Below, piece after piece: positions 1-8,039 of a stretch of 64,000 bases of DNA. Below the pieces are notes generated by a model. It was not told the DNA's origin and searched no databases. It worked only from the letters and a program-made list of their open reading frames with translations. Position numbers and translations under genes: made by a program. How positions within the stretch are numbered: the first letter of the stretch is position 1; each line of letters opens with the position of its first letter. Location: the NCBI RefSeq assembly GCF_900113335.1, contig NZ_FOOX01000011.1, positions 117,792 through 181,791 on the forward strand, read 5' to 3'. The DNA is from Desulfotruncus arcticus DSM 17038. Its GTDB lineage: Bacteria > Bacillota > Desulfotomaculia > Desulfotomaculales > Desulfallaceae.

Positions 1-751
1 GATTGATTACCAGCGGCAAAAACCTGGCTATATAAACAGGCATGGCAAAACGAAATAATTTTTGAGGCTCATAAATAGGTTTGCCTTTAAAAAGCAAAAC
101 CCGACTGATTTTAAATATAGCTATGGCGCCAAAAACAGCAACCAATACCCACGCTAAGACAAAGGATTTTAACGCATGGATAATAGTTAATCCCACCAGG
201 CAAGAAACAACAAGGCAAATTATATATATTGCAGGGTGTAATATATATTGCATTAATGAATAGTAAAATATACTTTGCGTAGCCCTGGCAGACGCGGTTA
301 AGATAGCCGCAAAGACATAAAAAGGTATGGAAACGGCAAAAAATTTTAAAACAAATTCCAATTCCTCTTTATCAAAGATATTCTTGGCAATATGAGATGC
401 TGATATAAATATAAAAATAGCTGTTAGTGCGGCGACTATAACCGTGAGTATACTGGCCAGCTTGAATAAACCTTTTAATCTGGGCTGATCTTTTTCGGTG
501 CTATACACACTGCCGAACTTAATAATCCCTTCCGACAAACCTAATTGGGAAATTTGACCGGCTATAGTAAAAATGCTAAAGCCGATCGTATATAAACCGT
601 ATTTTTCAGGCCCAAGTAATCTTACCAGTAATACTTGTGTTAAAAACCTGATCATATTGCCCAGAAACGAACCGACAATTGCTATGCCACCATGGCGAGC
701 CACGGCCAAAGAAGTTTTAAAAGTTTTATCCTCCCGGGTGTTTTTATTCAT
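1..751 (-). CDS. Polysaccharide flippase (Wzx/MATE-like), C-terminus cut by window edge
   Basis: The reading frame is open from an ATG at 751 through the left edge, about 250 codons. The protein begins MNKNTREDKTFKTSLAV and shows the N-terminal signature of oligosaccharide flippases: a first membrane helix, then LVRLLGPEKYGLYTIG, then alternating hydrophobic helices. These proteins move lipid-linked repeat units across the plasma membrane for surface-polymer assembly. A GGGAAGG ribosome site lies just upstream of the ATG. A second flippase of the same superfamily lies in the window at 15411-16838, so this copy probably belongs to another surface-glycan locus continuing to the left. The family call is firm; the substrate is unknown. 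Confidence 0.85.
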   Translation of the reverse strand, partial: MNKNTREDKTFKTSLAVARHGGIAIVGSFLGNMIRFLTQVLLVRLLGPEKYGLYTIGFSIFTIAGQISQLGLSEGIIKFGSVYSTEKDQPRLKGLFKLASILTVIVAALTAIFIFISASHIAKNIFDKEELEFVLKFFAVSIPFYVFAAILTASARATQSIFYYSLMQYILHPAIYIICLVVSCLVGLTIIHALKSFVLAWVLVAVFGAIAIFKISRVLLFKGKPIYEPQKLFRFAMPVYIARFLPLVIN

Positions 752-824
752 AAATGCCTTCCCTGGGAACTCCCCAGATATAATTTGTTATACCTGTTAT
801 TTTATGTTTCTTTTTTAAAAGTGT

Positions 825-866
825 TCCAAAAAAGAAGGCGGTTTTGTTTCAGTGAACAAAACCGCC
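825..866 (-). terminator. Intrinsic terminator after the cwlD-like gene
   Basis: A perfect 12-bp stem (GGCGGTTTTGTT at 837-848 with its complement at 855-866, 6-nt loop) is followed, reading on the minus strand, by TTCTTTTTT. It lies 24 bp after the amidase stop codon and separates that gene from the flippase. Confidence 0.85.
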
Positions 867-889
867 CTACTATTTTGGGTATTATGACC

Positions 890-1678
890 TTACTCAATAA
901 GCTCCTGCTCTTCGCTTTCCCCCAGGATTGTATATCCCATTACTCTTAGAACATAGTTGGCATTGGCCAGGGTATCATGTATCATGTTGCTTTTAATGGT
1001 TTCGGGAGAATTGTAGTACAATATTATGGCTTCAGCAATCTTCTGAGCCAATAGTTCTTGATATCGCGCTTCCTGCAGAAGTTTTCTTTCATGGGCATTG
1101 CTTAAATAACCCACCTCCACCAGCACGGCTGGAATTTTGGTTTGCCTGACCATATAGCAATTGGTGATCTTGGCGATTCTTTGGGTCATGCCGGGAATAC
1201 TCCGTAATTCCTGCTGTATCGCCAGCGCCAGGATTTTGCCATCGGTTGATTTGGCATGGTAAAAGGTTTCCGCGCCTTCATAACCGCGTTTACGCGAGCC
1301 GTTAACGTGAATGGTTAATAAAATATCGGCCTTATGGGCTTTAGCTATTTCTATCCGCTGGTTCAGGTCATAGCGCTTCGCTTGACGTCCCCGCATCCCC
1401 GGCAGAGCGTAATTATAATCTCCATCGCGGGTTAATATTATTTGTGCGCCGTTTTTTTTCAGATTATCGGCCACCTTTCTGGCTACTATCAAGTTGATGT
1501 CCTTCTCATAAAGGTCTTCCCATAGTGTCCCCGGGTCATAACCACCGTGTCCCGGATCAATGGCAATGATTTTTGAGTTTAAAGGCAATGATTTTTTCGC
1601 CTTGGGACTGGCGCACGCCGTGCTCAGCGGCAACAAATAAATTGCCAGTACCAGCAGCGCCAAAAAAATTCTTCTCAT
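890..1678 (-). CDS. N-acetylmuramoyl-L-alanine amidase, CwlD-like (Amidase_3)
   Basis: Zinc amidase that cleaves the bond between muramic acid and the peptide stem of peptidoglycan. The ATG at 1678 is preferred over an in-frame start 45 bp upstream because a GGGGGAGG ribosome site sits directly before it; this gives 262 aa. Residues 1-24 form a signal or anchor helix. Visible Amidase_3 residues are IDPGHGG (zinc His44), Glu58, His124 in TIHVNGS and catalytic Glu188 in VLVEVGYLSN. Size and domain match CwlD, which makes muramic-delta-lactam in spore cortex. It follows the fusion amidase gene by 16 bp and both are probably one transcript. The cortex role is inferred. Confidence 0.85.
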   Translation of the reverse strand: MRRIFLALLVLAIYLLPLSTACASPKAKKSLPLNSKIIAIDPGHGGYDPGTLWEDLYEKDINLIVARKVADNLKKNGAQIILTRDGDYNYALPGMRGRQAKRYDLNQRIEIAKAHKADILLTIHVNGSRKRGYEGAETFYHAKSTDGKILALAIQQELRSIPGMTQRIAKITNCYMVRQTKIPAVLVEVGYLSNAHERKLLQEARYQELLAQKIAEAIILYYNSPETIKSNMIHDTLANANYVLRVMGYTILGESEEQELIE

Positions 1679-1694
1679 AAATGGCCTCCCCCAA

Positions 1695-3578
1695 TTAATG
1701 TACCAGTTCAGAAAGGTAGACAAATTCGATGCCCCGGGCCTCCATAACAGGTATCATTTCCTTAATCGCCCGGGCCGTCTTATCCCCGCCATTCCCTACA
1801 TGTCCAATGCCGACAGCGCTGCCTTGGGCCAATGCTTTTTCCGCCAAAAGATTGAGCTGTTTTTTGATTTTAGCTACATTTTTGATGTCATCAAGAAAAA
1901 CATCCCTTTGCGTACAAGCGATGCCCATATTTTGGGCTATTTCAAGCATCTTGGAGCCTTCCGAAGTTTTGCTGTCCAGAACCATAAAGCCCCTATCTTT
2001 GGCAGCTTCCAGCACGGGAGTTATTAAATCCTCCCGGGATGTGATCAATGACCCGGTATGGTTGTTAAACCCGGTGGCGTAAGGCACCTGGTTAAAATCC
2101 TTTATTGCCTGTTCACGTATTTCCACCGGGGTCATGTTGGAAGTTATCGCCCCCGGACCGAGCCAGCTGGCTTTACCCTTTAGCGGCTGCAGGGGTAGAT
2201 GGACAATGACCTCATAACCCCGCTGGGCCGCCTGTTTGGATTCGGCTGTAGTATTCTCCAGGTTGGGCATAACCGCAAAAGTCAGCGGCCTGTCTATTTG
2301 CATCATTTCCTTTACGCCATGCCGATCACTGGAACCAAAGTCATCAATAACAATGGCCACTTTGGCTTTTTTGCCTTCCATTAAACCGCCGGCCACTCTG
2401 GTAAGTGACATTTTATTGCGGTCCAGCGGTTTGCTGATATCCATATGCCTGGCTAAAGTACGCACTTCTGCACCATTTACGGTCAGTTTGACACTGTGCA
2501 ATTGAGGCAGTTCAAAAAGGGTGTATGCTATCGAACTAAGAGCAATCCATTCCTCTTCGCTCCCGATGCTGTCCAGATTTACATTATCTATTTTCAGGTC
2601 CACCCGGGCCAGGGTACCCAACACCTGTACGTCCTGGATATTGACACCACGGGGTATACAAGAGCTTAATTCCGAATTGTTTCTGGGCCCTTCCGCTAGT
2701 TTTTTTAGAGACAGCCGGGCTTTTTCCGCCAGGCTCTTGTCTTCGAAGCTTTCGTCACCTGCTTCAACTTCCTCGGACAGCATTAGTAATTTACTTGGAT
2801 TTTTAGGTAAAAAAAATGCGCCAGGTTTATTTTCACCTGCTTGTCCAACGTATTTTTCTTTCTGTGCCGGCAAATCCCCGGCTGTTTTAACCGGGTTGGC
2901 TCGATTAAAGTAATTATTGATGCCCGTGCCAATAGCATGGGCGATTTCTTTTTGATAACGGGAATTTTGCAGTTGTTTAAAATCGCGAGTATTGGACAAG
3001 TACCCCATTTCAACCACCACGGCAGGTATGTCCAGATGGGTAAGCACATAATAATTTCTGGCGTGGCTTGTTCTTTTAACCATTGCAGGTATGCGCCGCA
3101 ACTCCCGCTGGATGTTTTGAGCCAAGTCCCCGGCGGAATAATTGGCATCATTGTGGAAGACCACCGCCCCGGCCTTACTGTTCTTGGAAGAAGCATTCAC
3201 ATGCAGGCTTACATATATGTCGGCTTCGTACTTAGCTGCCTGGGCGATTCTTGCATCAAGTTCATTTTTCCGCTTAAAGAACCACCGGCCCGGTTCGTAA
3301 TCCCCGTTCCTGGTCAGTTTGACCTCGGCCCCTTCAAGTTTTAGCATTTTAGCCAGGTTTTGGGCTACTTTAAGGTTGATATCTTTTTCAACTTGCTTGC
3401 CGGCTTTACATCCTAAATCCCGCCCCCCATGTCCGGGATCAATAACAACGGTTTTCCCCCGTACACCATTGAACGCCAGGGCCGGCTTATTTTGTTTTAC
3501 GGAGCCGTCTAAATGCATGGTCAAAAGCAAACAACCGATAAGCGCCATGATCAAAAAGCACCGTCTATATCTTTTCAT
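1695..3578 (-). CDS. Three-domain protein: Amidase_3 - GerMN - divergent polysaccharide deacetylase
   Basis: 627 aa from the ATG at 3578, chosen for its GAGGAGA ribosome site. An N-terminal hydrophobic segment (about 8-24) is followed by a complete Amidase_3 domain (about 42-225) with IDPGHGG, Glu64, His126 and Glu190. A charged linker leads to a GerMN-type domain (about 285-388), known from the sporulation and germination protein GerM. The C-terminus (about 404-627) resembles the divergent polysaccharide deacetylase family (Polysacc_deac_2, YibQ-like), with IDDFG at 411-415 and a histidine-rich NNHTGS motif. Peptidoglycan amidase and glycan deacetylase activities in one exported protein suggest spore-cortex or septal peptidoglycan remodelling. 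The domain calls are from motif recognition; the function of the combination is inferred. Confidence 0.8.
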   Translation of the reverse strand: MKRYRRCFLIMALIGCLLLTMHLDGSVKQNKPALAFNGVRGKTVVIDPGHGGRDLGCKAGKQVEKDINLKVAQNLAKMLKLEGAEVKLTRNGDYEPGRWFFKRKNELDARIAQAAKYEADIYVSLHVNASSKNSKAGAVVFHNDANYSAGDLAQNIQRELRRIPAMVKRTSHARNYYVLTHLDIPAVVVEMGYLSNTRDFKQLQNSRYQKEIAHAIGTGINNYFNRANPVKTAGDLPAQKEKYVGQAGENKPGAFFLPKNPSKLLMLSEEVEAGDESFEDKSLAEKARLSLKKLAEGPRNNSELSSCIPRGVNIQDVQVLGTLARVDLKIDNVNLDSIGSEEEWIALSSIAYTLFELPQLHSVKLTVNGAEVRTLARHMDISKPLDRNKMSLTRVAGGLMEGKKAKVAIVIDDFGSSDRHGVKEMMQIDRPLTFAVMPNLENTTAESKQAAQRGYEVIVHLPLQPLKGKASWLGPGAITSNMTPVEIREQAIKDFNQVPYATGFNNHTGSLITSREDLITPVLEAAKDRGFMVLDSKTSEGSKMLEIAQNMGIACTQRDVFLDDIKNVAKIKKQLNLLAEKALAQGSAVGIGHVGNGGDKTARAIKEMIPVMEARGIEFVYLSELVH

Positions 3579-3931
3579 AGATTCTCCTCTTCCCATTGCA
3601 TTAAATTTTCTTAACTTATTTTTTGATAGAATCCATAATTTTTTCCCATGAAGATGTGAGCAGCCGGACTTTTATTTTCCATAAGCAACACTACATAATC
3701 ACAGCATAAGGACCGCCTAAAAGTCGACGGTCCTCTGCTTCTATTGTTTTTAACTTCTATTTGTTTTTAAATAGTTTTTAAATGCTAATTATGTTTAAAC
3801 CGGCTTAATTTTAGGTGCCGGGTTTATTTTAACCTTCCTGTTTCGTTAAAAAATCCCCCAAAAATCTCACGTTACCTGTGTCCGGCTCCGGTGGGATTAC
3901 ATACTTTAGAACATTAAGGCAGGTGAATTGC
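3579..3931. other. Non-coding gap between the amidase fusion and cysC
   Basis: About 350 bp between divergent genes, so it must hold promoters for both, but no convincing -35/-10 pair was found. It contains two imperfect inverted repeats: AGGACCG/CGGTCCT at 3709-3715 and 3728-3734, and AAACCGGC/GCCGGGTTT near 3794-3821. Either could be a leftover terminator or a regulatory hairpin. Confidence 0.5.
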
Positions 3932-4516
3932 TTGAGTCATAACTGTAAAATTACCAAGGAAGACCGTTATCTTTTAAATGGACACAGGGGCTGCGTGCTT
4001 TGGCTGACCGGGCTGTCCGGCGCGGGTAAGTCGACTTTAGCCGCAGAATTGGAAGCCGAGCTTTATCGGCGCCGAGTACATGCTTATGTGCTGGATGGCG
4101 ACACTATCCGCAGCGGCTTAAATAATGATCTGGGTTTTAACCCGGAGGACCGCCGCGAGAATATTCGCCGGATCGGCGAGGTGGCCAAATTATTTTTTGA
4201 TGCCGGTTTTTTTGTGCTTTCGGCATTGATATCTCCTTATCGAAAAGATCGCCGGTTGGCACGCAGCCTATTTCAGCAGGGCGAGTTTTTGGAAATATAC
4301 GTCAAATGCGCTATGGCCGAATGTGAGCGGCGAGACCCCAAAGGTTTATATAAAAAAGCCCGGCATGGAATTATTAAAAACTTTACAGGCATCAGCTCTC
4401 CTTACGAAGCTCCTATAAGCCCTGAATTAATTATTGAGACGGATCAACAGCCGCTACAGGAGTGCGTCAGGCAAATAATTAGTTATTTAGAAGACCATGG
4501 CTATTTTAATAACTAG
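3932..4516 (+). CDS. cysC: Adenylylsulfate (APS) kinase
   Basis: Phosphorylates adenosine 5'-phosphosulfate at the 3' position with ATP, giving PAPS, the universal sulfuryl donor. The 194-aa length matches CysC. Motifs are the P-loop GLSGAGKS (27-34), the DGDTIRSGLN and DLGF segments, a DRRENIRRIGEV block, ISPYRKDR, and KGLYKKAR near the lid. A TTG start at 3932 is preferred because AGGTG lies 7 nt upstream; an in-frame GTG at 3878 has no ribosome site. No sulfurylase, PAPS reductase or assimilation genes adjoin it, so it is an orphan. A PAPS-type sulfotransferase lies ~10 kb away at 14469-15296, suggesting PAPS is made for polysaccharide sulfation. That link is inference. Confidence 0.9.
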   Translation: MSHNCKITKEDRYLLNGHRGCVLWLTGLSGAGKSTLAAELEAELYRRRVHAYVLDGDTIRSGLNNDLGFNPEDRRENIRRIGEVAKLFFDAGFFVLSALISPYRKDRRLARSLFQQGEFLEIYVKCAMAECERRDPKGLYKKARHGIIKNFTGISSPYEAPISPELIIETDQQPLQECVRQIISYLEDHGYFNN

Positions 4517-4561
4517 TTTATTATCCTGAAAAAGTCTTTAAGTTACTTGTATCCGGCACAT

Positions 4562-5830
4562 CTAGTCCAAACATTTCAAGCTTACTCCCTCGCTGACAGT
4601 CACAACTTTTAAGCCGCGATTTTTAATCTCTTGAAATAGCTCATTCAGCCTCTGCTGGTTGATACCGTGATTGGCAGGGGTTTGATTTGCTTCCGTAACA
4701 GAGTGGGTATAAAAAATCACCCATCCTCCCTGAATAACCGCCTGATCCAGCAGATCTGTCAATTCATCATTGGCCAACCCGGAATCCAGCATAATCCTTT
4801 CCAGATTATAACGATTAATTGGCGGAATATTAATTTTATTGCCAAAGCATTTAACAGCGGACTCGTGATATTCACTTACTACCGGGTAAGGATCGGTATC
4901 AAACCAAAAAGGATAAGCAAAACTTGCATACTGCAAACCGTTTTTCTGCAGCCATTCTTTTGGTTGTAACAGCTGCTGCCTGATCTCACGATCCCTTAAA
5001 TCCTTAAAATGAATATGATTCTTTGAATGAGAACCGGTCTCCCACCCGGCCTGCTCCATTTCCTGCAACTGCGCTATGGTCATCATGCCGCGGCTGCCCA
5101 CATTGGACGGCAAGATATAATTAACCCCCGGGTAGCCATAGCTTTGGTGCAATGGAAAGGCATTATCAAATATTGATTTCGAACTGTGATCATAACATAT
5201 GGTCACTAATCCGGTACCCTTACCCGATTCGTAGATCAACCGCACCAAAATTACACTGGCTTCGGCCCGGGTAACCGGATTCCAGGGGCGAAAGGTTCCA
5301 TCGGGATAACCCGACATTAAATTACGCTCATAAACAATACTGACATACCCCCGGTATGCCGGCGGAATATTAATACCATCATCATAACCTGTATAATTCG
5401 ACTCAACAGCAAGTTTAAGCGCCCGGACTATCAACCTTGCCACTTCCACCCTGGGAATCGGCTCTCCGGGCTTTAGTATGCCATTAACGCTTTCCTCGGG
5501 TTTTAGTATACCGGACACCACAGCCGTCTCAATATACGGAAAAGACCACGATGTGTTGCCAACATCGGCGTAAGAGGATTCCACCGCACCGTATACGGGA
5601 ATTTTTAAAGCTAATATCAGGCACTTGATAAATTCCTCCCGCGTCACATTAGCTTCCGGATGAAAGCTTCCGTCAGGGTAGCCCCCCATGACGGATGTAT
5701 CCGCCAACTTTGTAATATACCCTTCCGCCCAATGTCCGGCTACATCATTCAGCGGATTGGCAACAGCAGCAGGGACTAATGTAACAATATAAAAAAATAT
5801 CGCCATTATTAACCAGGTGGTTTTTTTCAT
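4562..5830 (-). CDS. SLH-domain, cell-surface polysaccharide deacetylase-like protein
   Basis: 422 aa from the ATG at 5830, which has an excellent GGGGGAGG ribosome site. Residues 1-25 are a Sec signal peptide. Three S-layer homology repeats follow (about 27-200), with repeated GGYPDGSFHPEANVTREE-like and SGYPDGTFRPWNPVTRAE-like motifs, which normally bind pyruvylated secondary cell-wall polymer. The C-terminal half is a NodB-type deacetylase domain with SHSKNH (metal histidines) and a SFAYPFW motif. The usual TFDDG motif reads CYDHSS, so the metal or base positions are altered. Activity may be reduced or aimed at another substrate. It is convergent with cysC. Confidence 0.82.
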   Translation of the reverse strand: MKKTTWLIMAIFFYIVTLVPAAVANPLNDVAGHWAEGYITKLADTSVMGGYPDGSFHPEANVTREEFIKCLILALKIPVYGAVESSYADVGNTSWSFPYIETAVVSGILKPEESVNGILKPGEPIPRVEVARLIVRALKLAVESNYTGYDDGINIPPAYRGYVSIVYERNLMSGYPDGTFRPWNPVTRAEASVILVRLIYESGKGTGLVTICYDHSSKSIFDNAFPLHQSYGYPGVNYILPSNVGSRGMMTIAQLQEMEQAGWETGSHSKNHIHFKDLRDREIRQQLLQPKEWLQKNGLQYASFAYPFWFDTDPYPVVSEYHESAVKCFGNKINIPPINRYNLERIMLDSGLANDELTDLLDQAVIQGGWVIFYTHSVTEANQTPANHGINQQRLNELFQEIKNRGLKVVTVSEGVSLKCLD

Positions 5831-5904
5831 TTTTACCTCCCCCAATGACTAATTAATAATATATATGTGTAACAACCTGAAATTAATAACATATTATAAA
5901 GTTA

Positions 5905-5995
5905 ACTGTGCCCAAAAGCTCAGTGAAACCGTTCAGTCAAAGCTGAACATAAAGAGGAACTCCCACTATAGCAGCGGGAGTCTTGGAAGCAGTTT
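5905..5995 (+). mobile_element. Possible decayed IS200/IS605-type right end (omegaRNA-like hairpins)
   Basis: Two hairpins stand in series: GTTCAG/CTGAAC (5931-5936 with 5943-5948) and a longer stem ACTCCC..CT/AG..GGGAGT (5959-5981) with an A.C mismatch. Between them is TAAAGAGGA. From memory, this order (short GTTCAG hairpin, purine-rich link, CCC/GGG hairpin) resembles the right end and guide-RNA scaffold of tnpB-bearing IS200/IS605 elements. There is no tnpA or tnpB here, so at most this is a solo remnant or a small non-autonomous derivative. It could also be an unrelated leader structure of the downstream gene. Confidence 0.4.
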
Positions 5996-6011
5996 TAATA
6001 CGGAGGTGAAA

Positions 6012-6074
6012 ATGTACTTATCTGTAATTATTTGTAATTTATATAACAAGGAGGGTTTTTTTATTGAGTGTTAA
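6012..6074 (+). CDS. Possible 20-aa leader peptide coupled to the rhodanese lipoprotein
   Basis: A short frame starting at an ATG (6012) has a very strong ribosome site, GGAGGTG, 4 nt upstream. It encodes a hydrophobic peptide beginning MYLSVIICNLYNKEG and stops at TAA 6072-6074, 8 nt inside the next gene, whose TTG start is at 6064. The overlap and both ribosome sites suggest translational coupling. The peptide resembles nothing recognised. It may be a true leader ORF or chance. Confidence 0.35.
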   Translation: MYLSVIICNLYNKEGFFIEC

Positions 6075-6981
6075 AAAATATCTTGTTTTGGGGGTGCTAT
6101 TAACCCTACTGGCAGGTTTACTTATCGGGTGCGGCAATAAAGACCAGGATTTAAATACTGTTAATGCCAAGGAACCGGCCGTGCCTTATACCCATCCGGA
6201 AGCCATGATCAGTGCAGACCAATTAAAGAAAATCTTAAGCCAGCCCAATTTAACTATTTTGGACACCAGAACCAGAGACATTTACGAACAGGGCCATATA
6301 CCCGGAGCAATCTGCTTTAACGTTAAGTCGCTGATGGACCCCAACCGCCGGGGCAGGTTTACCTCCCCCAAGCTGTTCAGTTTAACCATACGGGAGTACG
6401 GGGTAAACAGCTCGGACCACATCGTCGTTTACAGTGATAACTACAATCATGCAGCTTTATGGTTTTTTTTAAATATGTATGGGCTGAATGTTCAAATGCT
6501 AAACGGCGGGCTGGAGCAATGGCTGGCCAAGGGGTACGAAATGGAGACCGGAAGGGTAAGAAGGGGTAATCTGGGGGCATTTAATTTAGCAGGCGAACAA
6601 CAAAAAGCTAATTTCATCATAGAAACGGCTACTTTAGCAGAAGCACTGCTGCAAAACTCAGAGGGCATCGCTGTAATTGATGCCCGCTCGGCTGAAGAAT
6701 TCAGCGGCAGAGGCCATATACCGGGGGCGATAAACATAACCTGGGATCAGCTCATCAACGAAGATATGACTTTTAAAAACGCCTCCGACTTAAAAGAATT
6801 GTTCACAGATAATGGAATCACCCCCGAAAAACAAGTAGTAATCTATTCCAATAACTCCATTAGAGCTTCTTATATTCATTTTGTTTTAAATAGACTGCTT
6901 GGCTATGCTAACGTTAAGATCTATGATGGATTTTACCTGTACTGGGCCAGAGAGAAAACCATTGTCAAAGGAAGTGTTTAA
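6064..6981 (+). CDS. Lipoprotein with two rhodanese-like domains lacking the catalytic cysteine
   Basis: 305 aa from a TTG at 6064 preceded by AAGGAGG. Residues 1-23 form a lipoprotein signal ending LAGLLIGCG, so Cys23 should be lipidated and the protein surface-anchored. Two rhodanese folds follow (about 45-160 and 180-300), each with an ILDTRTRDIYEQGHIPGA-type or VIDARSAEEFSGRGHIPGA-type CH2A motif. The active-site loop reads VVYSDNYNH in the first and VIYSNNSIRAS in the second, so serine replaces the sulfur-carrying cysteine in both. Classic two-domain rhodaneses keep the cysteine in the C-terminal domain. The protein is probably a non-catalytic binding protein or has another activity. Confidence 0.82.
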   Translation: MSVKKYLVLGVLLTLLAGLLIGCGNKDQDLNTVNAKEPAVPYTHPEAMISADQLKKILSQPNLTILDTRTRDIYEQGHIPGAICFNVKSLMDPNRRGRFTSPKLFSLTIREYGVNSSDHIVVYSDNYNHAALWFFLNMYGLNVQMLNGGLEQWLAKGYEMETGRVRRGNLGAFNLAGEQQKANFIIETATLAEALLQNSEGIAVIDARSAEEFSGRGHIPGAINITWDQLINEDMTFKNASDLKELFTDNGITPEKQVVIYSNNSIRASYIHFVLNRLLGYANVKIYDGFYLYWAREKTIVKGSV

Positions 6982-7006
6982 AGGGAAAGGATTAACCTTT
7001 CCCTTT
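6980..7006. terminator. Hairpin shared by convergent genes
   Basis: An 11-bp perfect stem (AAAGGGAAAGG at 6980-6990 with CCTTTCCCTTT at 6996-7006, 5-nt loop) overlaps the stop codons of both the rhodanese gene and the convergent glycosyltransferase gene. The T-tracts are short, so it may act as a bidirectional but modest terminator. Confidence 0.55.
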
Positions 7007-7997
7007 AACTTATCAATAAATCTTTAAAAAAGCTTTTCATGCCATGCAGATACCGGTGGTAATTACCTGTAATTAAGCCCTTTAATAATGGGAGTAGACG
7101 GCGGGAGCGCCCGATCTTTTTCGTCTGCTCCCTTAATTGCGCAAATTCCAACCGTTTTTCACATTCTATCAAATACTCATTAAGCCTGGTACGGTTACTT
7201 AAGCCTAAACTTTTATTTTTAGAAATCTCAACCAGGCGCTGCAGCATTGTTTCCCAGTGTCTTCTATCCTTGGTGTAATCCGCAATCCCCGCCACCTTTA
7301 ATGCCATTCTCCATTTGTTAAGCCATCCGGTTTCAAAGAAAACATCATTGCCGGAATTATTTTCGTGTCTGCGGTAAAACATTAACGGGGTGTCCAACGC
7401 CCTGCTGCCCATAACAGCATGGGCAATAAAGGCTATCCAATGATCATGCCCCCATTCTTTAGAAATGGGCAAAATAAGTTCTTTTAAACTTGATCGAAAA
7501 GCCATGGTACAACCATTTACCCCGACCCCGGCCACTAACTGGTGAGCAAACCGCTGTTCATTAATATGCATATGGCGGCGACAGCCAAAAAGGCTGCAGC
7601 CAGTTGGCCGCAATGCATCATCTGTCAAAATAGCATTGCAGTATACCAAACCTGTTTCATCATTTTGAAAAGGCTCCAGCATTGTTGCTATTTTTTCTTT
7701 AAACCAAAAATCATCTTGGTCACTTAAAAAGATTATATCCCCGGTTGTTTGCTGAATTGCTTTTTCAAAATTTTTTATGCAACCTAATTGGGGTTTATTT
7801 AAAATAATGTTAATATCGGTTGAGCATTTAGAAGCTATGCGTTTCACTATATCAACAGTGTTATCCGCTGACGCATCGTCACAAATAATCACCTCTTGTG
7901 GCGGTAGTGATTGTCCTAATATGCTTTCCAACTGTGGCCCGATAAAATGACCACCGTTAAATGTACATAGAGCCACAGAAATTCTATAGTTCTGCAA
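7005..7997 (-). CDS. Family 2 glycosyltransferase (rhamnosyltransferase-like)
   Basis: 330 aa from a TTG at 7997 with GGGGAGAG upstream. The GT-A fold is clear: VALCTFNGGHFIGPQLESIL at the start, VIICDDASADNT, and the metal-binding LSDQDDFW around residue 95. The SDQDD form and the MFYRRHENNSG motif are typical of the bacterial rhamnosyltransferase branch of GT2. That fits the dTDP-rhamnose genes upstream in the cluster. It is the last gene of the leftward exopolysaccharide series. Donor and acceptor are inferred. Confidence 0.85.
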   Translation of the reverse strand: MQNYRISVALCTFNGGHFIGPQLESILGQSLPPQEVIICDDASADNTVDIVKRIASKCSTDINIILNKPQLGCIKNFEKAIQQTTGDIIFLSDQDDFWFKEKIATMLEPFQNDETGLVYCNAILTDDALRPTGCSLFGCRRHMHINEQRFAHQLVAGVGVNGCTMAFRSSLKELILPISKEWGHDHWIAFIAHAVMGSRALDTPLMFYRRHENNSGNDVFFETGWLNKWRMALKVAGIADYTKDRRHWETMLQRLVEISKNKSLGLSNRTRLNEYLIECEKRLEFAQLREQTKKIGRSRRLLPLLKGLITGNYHRYLHGMKSFFKDLLIS

Positions 7998-8039
7998 GAT
8001 AATCTCTCCCCGCAGGCTAACATTTACTAAATATTGTAG

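Noticed and set aside
2783..3344. Long overlapping frames on both strands within the amidase fusion gene
   Set aside because: They are shadows of the amidase coding sequence, lack ribosome sites and recognisable motifs.
6012..6063. Riboswitch upstream of the rhodanese lipoprotein
   Set aside because: The two hairpins do not match any riboswitch consensus I know; an IS605-like end fits better.
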